Of a stretch of DNA of 64,000 nt, positions 40,233 through 48,309 are shown one piece after another (within the stretch, counting starts at the first letter, position 1; every line of letters begins with the position of its first letter). Under the pieces are notes generated by a model, which saw only the letters and a program-made list of their open reading frames with translations, was not told the origin of the DNA and searched no databases. Origin of the DNA: Streptomyces marianii (GTDB lineage: Bacteria; Actinomycetota; Actinomycetes; Streptomycetales; Streptomycetaceae); contig NZ_VAWE01000004.1 in assembly GCF_005795905.1 (NCBI RefSeq), positions 1 through 64,000 of the forward strand, read 5' to 3'. Made by a program: the position numbers and the translations under genes.

Positions 40233-41570
40233 TTAGGGCCGTCGTACGGCGGTGGTGAGCGTCCGTGCCCGTTCGCCGAGCGCCTGAGCGATCTTGTTTC
40301 CTGGGTGCTGCCGGACCGAGCTCCGCAGGGTGGCGAAGTGGTCGTCACAGCGGGCCGAGCTGACGTGTTGGTAGTCGTCAAGGAACACACCCCACGTCGC
40401 GCACGCCGCTTCGAGGTGGCCGTACTCGAACTGTCGCTCGGCGAGGAGGGCCGTCGAGCGGGCCCGCGCGCGGCGCTCGGTCTGCGGCCGGCACCGGTTG
40501 GACTCTTCCATAGCGGCGATCGAGCCGCCGAGGTCGCCGAGCTCGTGCAGGACGTGACTGGTGTGGTAGTGCAGGGCGGCCGGGTGGTATCCGGCGACGG
40601 TCCCTGATCGTGACGTGGCCTTTTCGAGGGCGGTCTCGGCCTCCCTGAGTTGCCGTTTGGCGTCGTCCCGAGCACCGACGGCCGCCGAGGCGTGCGCCTG
40701 CTGGCCGACCAGGAAGGCCCGCAAGCGGGGACCGGCGGCCGGGGCCGCGGCTGCCGCAGCGTCGGCGTACTGAAGCGCGGTCCGTCCGTGACCGAGGCCG
40801 ACGGCTTGCACGCTCATGCCGCGCAGTGCCGTGCAGTAGGTGAGGTGGTCCGACCCCTCCCCGGCGAGCCGTAGGGCCTGCATGTAGTACCGCTGGGCAA
40901 GGCCGTGTGCGTTGGCGTCCATCGCCATCCAGCCGGTGAGGTAGGCGAGATCGGCGGCGGCCGAGCACATCGCCCGCCGGGTCTCCTCGGAAGCGCTGCA
41001 CTTGAGGTACCGGGCCACCGTGTTACCGAGGAAGGCCGAGGCGAGCGGGCGGACGTGGCTACCGCCGAACTCGTCGTCGAGGTCGGCGAGGCGGGCGGAC
41101 ATGGCGGTCACGGTGGCTACCTCGTTGGGGCCGATCCGTGTCCCGGGGATGGTCTGGGCTCGCCGTGCGCGGTCGACGACGTCCCACTCGGGAACGGCGA
41201 GGGTGACCGAGTAGAGACCGACGGCGCCGAGCACCGCCCGGCGGGAGGGGTCCATATCTGCACTCCACAGGTCGATAAGGGCGGCCACGGTGTCGGCCTG
41301 GTCGGGCGCGGGGGTGTCGGCTCCGAATCCGGCGGCCGAGCTGGTGATGGTCCGGCCCAGCCGCCGGGACAGGCATTCGAGGATCGCCGCCTGTGCCGGG
41401 GGCCGGGGGATAGTGCCGCGTAACCAGTGCGACACCGCCGTTGCGTCGTACCGGAGGCCGAGCCGCATCTCGGTTCCCACGGCGTTGACCTGGCGGGCGA
41501 ACTTCGCGTTCGCCCATCCGGTTTCACGGATGAGGCATAAGAGAGCGATGTTCCGTGTGCGGTCGGGCAT
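40233..41570 (-). CDS. Large HTH-TPR regulator, candidate RiPP cluster regulator
   Basis: 445 aa, ATG 41570 after AGGGA. Residues ~15-75 form a helix-turn-helix with LRYDATAVSHWLRGTIPRPP at the recognition helix, as in NsdA-type Streptomyces regulators. The remainder is TPR-like helix pairs (ALRLAGEGSDHLTYCTALRG; QAHASAAVGARDDAKRQLRE). It is divergent from the first oxygenase, 159 bp apart, so it is a good candidate for the cluster-specific regulator. The intergenic region shows no striking palindrome. Confidence 0.7.
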   Translation of the reverse strand: MPDRTRNIALLCLIRETGWANAKFARQVNAVGTEMRLGLRYDATAVSHWLRGTIPRPPAQAAILECLSRRLGRTITSSAAGFGADTPAPDQADTVAALIDLWSADMDPSRRAVLGAVGLYSVTLAVPEWDVVDRARRAQTIPGTRIGPNEVATVTAMSARLADLDDEFGGSHVRPLASAFLGNTVARYLKCSASEETRRAMCSAAADLAYLTGWMAMDANAHGLAQRYYMQALRLAGEGSDHLTYCTALRGMSVQAVGLGHGRTALQYADAAAAAAPAAGPRLRAFLVGQQAHASAAVGARDDAKRQLREAETALEKATSRSGTVAGYHPAALHYHTSHVLHELGDLGGSIAAMEESNRCRPQTERRARARSTALLAERQFEYGHLEAACATWGVFLDDYQHVSSARCDDHFATLRSSVRQHPGNKIAQALGERARTLTTAVRRP

Positions 41571-41729
41571 GACTGTCCCTCCCCCGGAAATTCAAGGGTT
41601 TCAACCCTAGCCCCGGCACCGGCCCTAGAAGCGTGCTGCGAGCGGGAGTTGACTCTCCGTCAGCCGCTCGGGGGCCGGGAACCATGGCGCCGGGCGGCGG
41701 CCACCGACCGCCGAGACCCCGGAGGGATC

Positions 41730-42368
41730 ATGGACACCAGCGCGCTCGCGGAACGGCTCCCGGCCCGCACCGCTTGGGAGGAGACGGGCACGGTTGTACT
41801 GCCCGACGTGCTGCCGCCGGACCGCTTCAAAGCCCTGGAAGAGGAGTCGGCCGGACGGCTCGACCTGGTCACGCCGCACGTGCACACCCACACCGCCGCC
41901 CACCGCGACGGCTCGTTCGCGACGCCGGTTCACTGCGGTTTCATCCCGCCGGGCCCGGTGCTCGAAGAACTCGCGTACGACAAACCGCTACTGAAGGCGC
42001 TTCGGGAAGCGACCGGCATCCCGCGCCTGATTCCCCGCGGCGGGGCCGTCGTGCTCTACCGCAAGGGTGACTTTCAGGGGCTCCACACCGACTCTTCGAA
42101 AAGCACGGTCACGGTCGGTATCGCCCTGACGCCGGACCTCCCGCCGATGGGGTGGGCGCCGCACCTCCGCCACCCGGACGGCCGCCAACTCGCGAACACT
42201 GTTGCCGAGTTCGGAATCTTCCCGGTAGGGGAGGAGTTCACGACGCTCGATCACCCCTACAACGACGGCTCGGTACGGGCGTTCGCCGGGTACCACTTCG
42301 CGCACTGGCGGCCCCCGCTCCCGGTCGAGGCGGGCCTCCTCGTGACCATGTCGTTCATGGACCTGTGA
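41730..42368 (+). CDS. Fe(II)/2-oxoglutarate-type oxygenase 1 of the RiPP cluster
   Basis: 212 aa, ATG 41730 after GGAGGG. H119-T-D121 (GDFQGLHTD) and distal H192 (YHFAHWRPP) with R194 form a 2-His-1-Asp iron site plus a candidate 2-oxoglutarate Arg. It resembles the next protein (ALTP-x-L...MGW-x-P-x-LR, then HWR-x-PL, then VT..F.DL), so the pair arose by duplication. It would hydroxylate or desaturate a residue of the precursor peptide; Pro, Asp and His are plausible targets. Coupled by one base to the second oxygenase. Confidence 0.7.
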   Translation: MDTSALAERLPARTAWEETGTVVLPDVLPPDRFKALEEESAGRLDLVTPHVHTHTAAHRDGSFATPVHCGFIPPGPVLEELAYDKPLLKALREATGIPRLIPRGGAVVLYRKGDFQGLHTDSSKSTVTVGIALTPDLPPMGWAPHLRHPDGRQLANTVAEFGIFPVGEEFTTLDHPYNDGSVRAFAGYHFAHWRPPLPVEAGLLVTMSFMDL

Positions 42369-42988
42369 TGGACGGCACGACGCTACGGCGGACGTGGCTC
42401 GCCGAGGGCCGCGCGGACGTGCCGGCCGACGTCATCGAGGCGGGGCTCTGGGACGAGCTCGCCGAGGAGGCCGGACGGCTGGAAGCCGTCGCGGTCGACC
42501 GGCACAACCAGCGGCCGGGCCTCCTGGCGATGAGGGACGGGAGCATCACCTCCCCGCAGCGCTGCAAGGTCCACCCCGGCGCGGCGGCGCTGCGGGCCCT
42601 CGCGCAGTCCAAGACGCTCGCGGACGTGGCGGCCGAGGCGACCGGCGCGCGGAGCATGACCGCGATCCGCTTCGGCTTCAAGTTCTACAACCCCGGCGAC
42701 TACATGCACGTTCACCGCGACGACGGGAAGTGCGAGATCACGTTCAGCGCCGCCCTGACGCCCGGCCTCGGCTCCATGGGGTGGCTGCCGAACCTGCGAT
42801 GGCTGACGACCGAGGAAGTGGTCGAGCGGCTCGCCGATACGCCGTACCCGGACGGCGACGCGTTTCCCGTGCAGTACCGGAACCTGACCGGATTCGACGG
42901 GTCCCGGATTCCCCACTGGCGTGCCCCGCTCGACAGCCAATCGCGCGAGGTGCTGGTCACCGTCTGCTTCACCGACCTTTCGGTGTAG
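42368..42988 (+). CDS. Fe(II)/2-oxoglutarate-type oxygenase 2 of the RiPP cluster
   Basis: 206 aa, ATG 42368 sharing one base with the previous stop. H116-R-D118 (YMHVHRDDG) and H183 (SRIPHWRAP) match the iron ligands of the paralogue; R185 may bind 2-oxoglutarate. The region between is longer and carries GFKFYNPGDYMHVH. It ends 32 bp before the precursor start. Two enzymes in tandem suggest successive or two-site oxidation of the peptide. Substrate is inferred from location only. Confidence 0.7.
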   Translation: MDGTTLRRTWLAEGRADVPADVIEAGLWDELAEEAGRLEAVAVDRHNQRPGLLAMRDGSITSPQRCKVHPGAAALRALAQSKTLADVAAEATGARSMTAIRFGFKFYNPGDYMHVHRDDGKCEITFSAALTPGLGSMGWLPNLRWLTTEEVVERLADTPYPDGDAFPVQYRNLTGFDGSRIPHWRAPLDSQSREVLVTVCFTDLSV

Positions 42989-43020
42989 CAGCAACCGCTA
43001 CGAGTTCCGAGGAGGAACCC

Positions 43021-43173
43021 ATGCCCGAGATCGTGACCACCGTCGTGCCGGCGGACCCGGCCGACTTCATCGCCGAACTGCACGCCGACGGCGCCATGCC
43101 GCAGAACAGCGGCGGCGACCCGGCCGTTCCCGACTCCGCGTTCCCCGACACCCACACCTACCCGACCGTCTGA
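43021..43173 (+). CDS. RiPP precursor peptide
   Basis: 50 aa, ATG 43021 after GAGGAGG. The leader-like N-terminal part (MPEIVTTVVPADPADFIAEL) carries an amphipathic, acidic segment. The C-terminal part, roughly residues 28-50, is core-like (QNSGGDPAVPDSAF, then PDTHTYPTV), rich in Pro, Asp, Ser and Thr. It has no Cys, so classical thiazole formation is impossible. With YcaO and TfuA next door, backbone thioamidation is the expected change, plus oxidation by the two oxygenases. No obvious protease site (Gly-Gly at 31-32 is possible). A stable hairpin follows before the ycaO-like gene. Confidence 0.7.
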   Translation: MPEIVTTVVPADPADFIAELHADGAMPQNSGGDPAVPDSAFPDTHTYPTV

Positions 43174-43201
43174 CCGGCGGGCCGGTAGTCGGTAGCTGAC
43201 C

Positions 43202-43243
43202 GGCCCGGCCGTCGGACGCCTCCCCGCGTCCGACGGCCGGGCC
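43202..43243 (+). terminator. Hairpin between precursor and YcaO genes
   Basis: 18-bp inverted repeat (43202-43219 with 43226-43243), loop CTCCCC, one-base imperfect at most. Such partial terminators behind RiPP precursor genes let the peptide be made in excess over the enzymes. Confidence 0.7.
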
Positions 43244-43270
43244 TCGTCGTCCCCGAGAGGAGAGACGCCC

Positions 43271-44443
43271 ATGCGAAAAGCGTTCTTCACCGGTACCCAC
43301 CGCACCCGCCACCCCGGCGAGACGTGGGCCGAGCTGCGCCCACTACTGACGGCCTACGGCATCACCCGCGTTGCCGACGTGACCGGGCTCGACGACCTCG
43401 GTATCCCCGTCACCATGGCCGTGCGGCCCCTGGCCCGCACGCTGAGCGTCGCGCAGGGCAAAGGGGCGTCACTGGACGCCGCCCGCGTGTCCGGCGCGCT
43501 GGAAGCCGTCGAGGCGTGGCACGGCGAGCGCGCCGTACCCGCGCCAGTCGAGCGGGCCCCGGCCGAGGCCCTGCGCCTGCCGTATCCGGTGACCGCGCTG
43601 GAGACCCACCCCGGATCTCTGCTCACCGCCCGCACGGTGCTGGACTGGATCACGGCCCGCTCGGCGGTCGACGGCACCCCCGTGCCGGTGCCGGCCGCTT
43701 GCGTACGGCTCGGCCGAGAGGCTCACGACCGGTGGCGGCTGCATCTGCCGAGCGCGTCCACCAACGGACTCGCGTCCGGCAACACGGCGGCCGAGGCCAT
43801 CACTCACGCGCTGTGCGAGGTGATCGAACGAGACGCCGTCAGCAACCTGACCAGCCCCGCGCCCGAGGGCCGCCCGGTGCGCATCGACCCGGGAAGCGTG
43901 GCCGATCCGCACTGCGCGGAACTGATCGAGCGCGTCCACCAGGCCCGCGCATGGCTGGAGTTGTGGCACCTGCCGAGCCGTTTCGGGGTGCCGGTGATGA
44001 GCGCCTATCTGTGGCGCGAGGACCAGCCCGCGCTACTGGTCTCCGGGTCCGGGGCACACCTCGAACCGCACGTCGCCCTGTCGCGGGCGATCACCGAGGC
44101 CGCACAGTCCCGGCTGACCGCGATCACCGGAAGCCGCGAGGACGTCCACCCGGCCACCTACCGGGAGGCCGGACACCGCGGCCCCGCCGCCGCGGCCGAG
44201 CCGGGCGCCGACTGGGGACAGCTCGCCGCCCAGTTCACTGCCGGATTCGACACCGACGAGCGCGAGGCCGGGCACCTGGCCGCCCGCATCGCGAGCGTGA
44301 CCGGCACGGCCCCCCTGGTCGTCGACCTGACACACGGCCCGTACGCGAACGGGGTGTTCTCGGTGGTCAAGGTGGTTGCGCCGAGCCTTCGGTACGACTC
44401 CCGGCACGTCATCCCCCGCCCTCGACAGGAGGCCGCCGCATGA
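43271..44443 (+). CDS. YcaO-domain cyclodehydratase / thioamide synthase
   Basis: 390 aa, ATG 43271 after GAGAGGAGA. YcaO hallmarks: LSVAQGKGASLDAARVSGAL then EAVEAWH (58-84, ATP-binding S-x-x-x-G-K-G and E-x-x-E), STNGLASGNTAAEAITHALC then EVIERDA (~160-187) and EAAQSRLTAITGSR (~277-291). YcaO enzymes activate peptide backbone amides with ATP to make azolines or, with TfuA, thioamides. The Pro-rich C-terminus found in azoline-forming YcaOs is only hinted at (PRPRQEAAA). It overlaps the TfuA gene by ATGA. The TfuA partner favours thioamidation. Confidence 0.88.
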   Translation: MRKAFFTGTHRTRHPGETWAELRPLLTAYGITRVADVTGLDDLGIPVTMAVRPLARTLSVAQGKGASLDAARVSGALEAVEAWHGERAVPAPVERAPAEALRLPYPVTALETHPGSLLTARTVLDWITARSAVDGTPVPVPAACVRLGREAHDRWRLHLPSASTNGLASGNTAAEAITHALCEVIERDAVSNLTSPAPEGRPVRIDPGSVADPHCAELIERVHQARAWLELWHLPSRFGVPVMSAYLWREDQPALLVSGSGAHLEPHVALSRAITEAAQSRLTAITGSREDVHPATYREAGHRGPAAAAEPGADWGQLAAQFTAGFDTDEREAGHLAARIASVTGTAPLVVDLTHGPYANGVFSVVKVVAPSLRYDSRHVIPRPRQEAAA

Positions 44444-45834
44444 GCCGTACCGTCCATGTCTTCTCGGGCCCGACCCTCCCGGCCGCCCGCGTCCGCGAGC
44501 TCCTGCCCGACGCGGTGTCCCATCCACCGATCGGGCACGGTGACCTGTTACGCCTCGACACCGCGCCCGGCGATACGGTCGTGATCATTGACGGGGTGTG
44601 GCACCAGAGCGCACCCGTGCGACACAAAGAGATCCTGTTGTTGCTGGCCGAGGGCGTGCGGGTGGTCGGCGCGGCGAGCATGGGCGCACTGCGGGCCGCC
44701 GAGCTCGCGCCGTACGGCATGACCGGTGTCGGGCGCGTCTTCGAGGACCTGGCGGCCGGGGTGCTCGACGCCGACGACGAGGTTTCCGTTCTGCACACCC
44801 CCGAGGGACAGCCGGTGTCCGAGGCCCTGGTGAACATCCGGGCCGCCCTGGTCCGGTGCGCCGCGGCCGGGCAGATCAGCGAAGCCGACGCCGCCACGCT
44901 CGAACGGCTCGCCCGCGCGCTGCCCTACACCCGCCGCACATGGGCCGCGCTCGCCCACCGGGCCCGCGAGGAGGGCGCGGGGGCCGCGTTCGCCGCGGTC
45001 GACGGGTGGCGCCGCCGGAACACGTACGACGTCAAGGCCGAGGATGCGGAACGCGCGCTCGTCCTGGTTGCCGAGGGCGGCCCGCCGGCACCCGAGGACG
45101 GGGCGCAGGCGTGGGCGGGGGAGGCGTGGCGGACATCGCACGTGCGGTACTGGACGGCGGCCCACCGTCCCGGCCCCGGCGGCGTGCCGTTCCTCGCGGT
45201 GCTGCAACACCAACAGCTCTACGACGACGGGTTCCCCGCCCGGTGGCGGGCCCGGGTCCTGTCCGCCATCGCGGGAGAGGACACCGGCCCGGACGGCATC
45301 GAGGCCGCCGCGCTGCGTACCGCCGCGGCCGAGGGGGTCGACGTGGCCGCCATGTCCCGGCAGCAACTCGCCCATTGGCTCGCCCCGGCCGAACTGCGGG
45401 CCCTCCCCCCGGGCGAGGCACTGCTCAGGATCATGGTCCGCTCGGCCCGGCTGGATGGCGCCTGGTCGGTGTGGCCGTCGAGCCGCGCCGAGGCCGGGGA
45501 CCTGGTCGACGACTCCTTGCCGACGGCCGAGGACATCGCCAAGGCGTACGCCGTGAACGCGGCCGTCGAGGCGGCCGACCCCCGGCACACCACCGCCCGA
45601 CTGTCCGCCGACCGGATCGGCCGACACCTCATCACCCGGTGGAACCTCCCGGCGTGCGCGGGGCGGCCGGTACTGGACGCGGCGGCCCGCGACCGCGCAT
45701 TCCGTGACTTCGGCGGGGCGGTCGAGGTGGCCCGAGCGTTCTACCTCGGCGCTCGGACGGACACGGCGGCCGTGCCCTCGGGCACCGGCTCTTGCGAGGG
45801 ATGCCCGGCGGCCATGGCCAGGGCGCGAACCTGA
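44440..45834 (+). CDS. TfuA-domain protein
   Basis: 464 aa, ATG 44440 (ATGA overlap with YcaO). Residues 1-170 match the TfuA domain: VHVFSGPTLPAARVRELLPD, VVIIDGVWHQSAPVRHKEIL, VVGAASMGALRAAELAPYGM and LHTPEGQPVSEALVNIR. TfuA supports YcaO in thioamide formation, probably by delivering sulfur or by peptide recognition. The extra ~290 C-terminal residues are helical and unidentified; the last ~30 overlap the convergent MFS gene by 94 bp. Named from trifolitoxin and known from thioamitide and thiovarsolin clusters. Confidence 0.85.
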   Translation: MSRTVHVFSGPTLPAARVRELLPDAVSHPPIGHGDLLRLDTAPGDTVVIIDGVWHQSAPVRHKEILLLLAEGVRVVGAASMGALRAAELAPYGMTGVGRVFEDLAAGVLDADDEVSVLHTPEGQPVSEALVNIRAALVRCAAAGQISEADAATLERLARALPYTRRTWAALAHRAREEGAGAAFAAVDGWRRRNTYDVKAEDAERALVLVAEGGPPAPEDGAQAWAGEAWRTSHVRYWTAAHRPGPGGVPFLAVLQHQQLYDDGFPARWRARVLSAIAGEDTGPDGIEAAALRTAAAEGVDVAAMSRQQLAHWLAPAELRALPPGEALLRIMVRSARLDGAWSVWPSSRAEAGDLVDDSLPTAEDIAKAYAVNAAVEAADPRHTTARLSADRIGRHLITRWNLPACAGRPVLDAAARDRAFRDFGGAVEVARAFYLGARTDTAAVPSGTGSCEGCPAAMARART

Positions 45835-47105
45835 CGGATCAGCAGCGGCACCACGGCAGCGAGGACGATCACCAGGGCGCCGCCCGCGAGGGTGGCACGG
45901 ACCCCGACGGCACGGGAGACCGGCCCGGCCAGGAGATAGCCGAACGGCACGGGAACGAGCTGCCCGAGCGTCGAGTACGACAGTGCCCGGCTCAGCCGGT
46001 CCGCCGGGATGCGTTCCTGAACCAGGCCAGACCACACGGTCATGCTGACCGCGAGCCCCGCACCGGCCGCCGCCGTCGCGGCGACGAGCACCGGCAGCGG
46101 CGCGGCGGCGGCCATCGCCGCGAGCGGCAGGGCCAGAGACCCGGTACCGGCGCACACCACCCGGCCAACCAGCCGGGGCCGCCACACCAGAGCCACGGCG
46201 GCCCCGGCCACCAGTCCGCCCGTGAACCCGGAGACCACCAGGCCCCACATTCCCGCACCGCCGAGGAACCGCGCACCGTAGACCGGGCCGAGGAGCTGAT
46301 ACCCGACCAGCCACACCGGCACGACGAGCGCGCCTTGTACGACCATCACCCACAGCCAGCGGCGGGACCGGAAGTCGGTCCAGCCGTCCCGCAGATCGGC
46401 CAGGAACCCCGTCTTCACCTTCACCGGCCCCGGCTTGAGGTCGATCCGCGCGAACAGGAGGGCAGAGGCCGCGAACGTGGCCGCGTCCCATCCGATGGCC
46501 CAGGCCGACCCGAACGCGGCGACGAGGACACCGCCGAGCGCCGGGCCGCCGACCTTGACGAGGTTCTGCGCGATCTTCAGGAGCGCGTTCGCCGCGTGCC
46601 GCGCCTCGGCCGGCACCACTTCTTTCACGATGCCGCCCGCGGCCGGGGTGAAGAACGCCGCCGCCACGCCACAGATCCCGGACATGAGCACCAGATGCCA
46701 CACCCGGGCCGCACCGGACCACAGCAGCGCCGCGGCGAGGCCCTCGGCCACGGCACACACCACGTTCGACCACACCATGACCCGGGCGCGCGGAAGCCGG
46801 TCGGCGACGACGCCGCCCACCAGGAGTAGAAGGATCTGCGGCGCGACGCTTGCCGCGAGGACCAGGCCGAGCGCGCCCGCTCCCCCTCCGATGTGCAGCA
46901 CCGCGAACGCGAGGGCAATCGGGCTGACGGCCGAGCCGGTCCACGACAGGACGCGGGCGGTGAAGTGCAACCGGTACGGCCGGATCGTGAGCGGTGCCCC
47001 GGCTTCCCGGACGCGAGCCGCCCACCCGATCCGGGGGACGGCCCCCGCCGCATTTCGGTTCGGCAAACGCACGTTCCGCAAGATCCAACTCCGCCCAGAG
47101 AACAC
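45741..47105 (-). CDS. MFS exporter (EntS-like MFS_3)
   Basis: 454 aa, ATG 47105, though the first ~40 residues are not typical and a later start is possible. About 12 hydrophobic segments. The MFS loop GGVVADRLPRARVM (~95-110) matches the G-x-x-x-D-R-x-G-R-R motif. Proton-driven efflux of the mature peptide is the likely role, given the cluster position. Convergent with the TfuA gene. Confidence 0.8.
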   Translation of the reverse strand: MFSGRSWILRNVRLPNRNAAGAVPRIGWAARVREAGAPLTIRPYRLHFTARVLSWTGSAVSPIALAFAVLHIGGGAGALGLVLAASVAPQILLLLVGGVVADRLPRARVMVWSNVVCAVAEGLAAALLWSGAARVWHLVLMSGICGVAAAFFTPAAGGIVKEVVPAEARHAANALLKIAQNLVKVGGPALGGVLVAAFGSAWAIGWDAATFAASALLFARIDLKPGPVKVKTGFLADLRDGWTDFRSRRWLWVMVVQGALVVPVWLVGYQLLGPVYGARFLGGAGMWGLVVSGFTGGLVAGAAVALVWRPRLVGRVVCAGTGSLALPLAAMAAAAPLPVLVAATAAAGAGLAVSMTVWSGLVQERIPADRLSRALSYSTLGQLVPVPFGYLLAGPVSRAVGVRATLAGGALVIVLAAVVPLLIRQVRALAMAAGHPSQEPVPEGTAAVSVRAPR

Positions 47106-47207
47106 GAAAACCCGGCGGCGAGACAGCCACCGGGAAACCCGCGCCCCGACTCTAGGGCAACCGCAAGATCCTCTGCCGCATACGCAACAGCCCGCCCCCA
47201 GTGAACT

Positions 47208-47840
47208 TCAGTACAGCCGGATACCACCCTCACATGCAGCGCCGCTGGTCACAGATGACCGCTCGAAGTGCCGAAGACGACAGCCCCCGTCATTCCGGTC
47301 ACCGGGGCTTTCCTGCTCGTCCGGTTCTTCTTGTGCGTCGCCGATGGCAACACGGATGTCGTGCATGTTCCGCTGTACCTCGATGAGGCTCGCCTCGGCC
47401 CGGCCGAGGGCTCGCCGCACCCCCTCTACGTCACCGTCCTGGAAGTGGAGGTGAGCGCCGAACGTGTCCGCAGCCGCCACCACGGCCATAGCCGACGCCG
47501 CGCGGCCGGGGAGGGTCTCCTCCTCATCGAGCCCCATGAACTGAACCCCGGTTCGGTGCAGTCGATTGACCAGCACGTTTGCCGACAGGGCGGAATCGGG
47601 TCCCACCTGTCCGGCCCAGCCGAGCAACACCTCGGCCTCGTCCTGGTCGTTGTCCAGCCGCATGGCGGCGGTGATCTCCAGCTCGACCTGTGCCAGCAGG
47701 ACCCCGAGCAGCCGCCGGCGGTCCTCCTCCTGCGGGCCCTGCGGCCACAGCTCGGGGTCGAGCACAGGCTCGGCCCCCAGGGCAACCAGGGCCGCATAGA
47801 CCTGTTCAGCACTCACCGGGTGCTCACTTCGGATGCTCAC
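47208..47840 (-). CDS. Hypothetical acidic protein
   Basis: 210 aa, GTG 47840 (VSIRSEHPVSAEQVYAALVA). Helical, acidic, soluble (QEEDRRRLLGVLLAQVELEI; DDEEETLPG-type acidic loop, then MAVVAAADTFGAHLHF). No family recognised. May be the last gene of the exporter side or independent. Confidence 0.55.
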   Translation of the reverse strand: MSIRSEHPVSAEQVYAALVALGAEPVLDPELWPQGPQEEDRRRLLGVLLAQVELEITAAMRLDNDQDEAEVLLGWAGQVGPDSALSANVLVNRLHRTGVQFMGLDEEETLPGRAASAMAVVAAADTFGAHLHFQDGDVEGVRRALGRAEASLIEVQRNMHDIRVAIGDAQEEPDEQESPGDRNDGGCRLRHFERSSVTSGAACEGGIRLY

Positions 47841-47901
47841 CCGCCCAGCCTCACCCCGCTGGGGCGCGAGCGCACCCCAGCGCGGCGCCGGGCCTGCCTG
47901 A

Positions 47902-48099
47902 TCACTCCAGTCGTACCGGCCAGTCATGGAACGGAATGGGTGGCAGGCTGGCGCGTTCACGCTCGGTCTCGTCGATTCCGCAGGCCACACAGATGTTCCA
48001 GTCCGCCTCAACGCTGGATCGACAGGGGAAATCGAGCAGCCCATGACACCGCGGACACGGCCGGTCGGGGACATAGGGGACGTACTCCGGTTCTGACAT
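47902..48099 (-). CDS. Small zinc-ribbon protein
   Basis: 65 aa, ATG 48099 after GGAGGG. Contains CPRC...CRSS and CVAC (C-x2-C, then C-x2-C), a zinc ribbon. Common as small accessory proteins in Streptomyces. Function unknown. Confidence 0.55.
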   Translation of the reverse strand: MSEPEYVPYVPDRPCPRCHGLLDFPCRSSVEADWNICVACGIDETERERASLPPIPFHDWPVRLE

Positions 48100-48309
48100 C
48101 TCAGGCCCTCCACGGAGCGGCGTCACGGTGGTGCACACCTGGGCAACGAGTCACCTCTCCCGGAAGTCATTGTGATCACTGAAGTGTGAAACGGGCACGT
48201 GCGAGCTCCCCGATAGCGTCACGGGAAACCCCACGGCGTCCGGCCGTGGCCGTGCGCGAGGATCACTAGGGCACGCCCCGCCGGGCGTGCGGCACAGAGA
48301 GGGGGAAGC

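Noticed and set aside
43324..44440. Frame upstream of TfuA that would extend it by about 370 codons
   Set aside because: It overlaps the YcaO gene in another frame and is Arg/Pro-rich noise; the ATG at 44440 with an ATGA overlap is the natural TfuA start.
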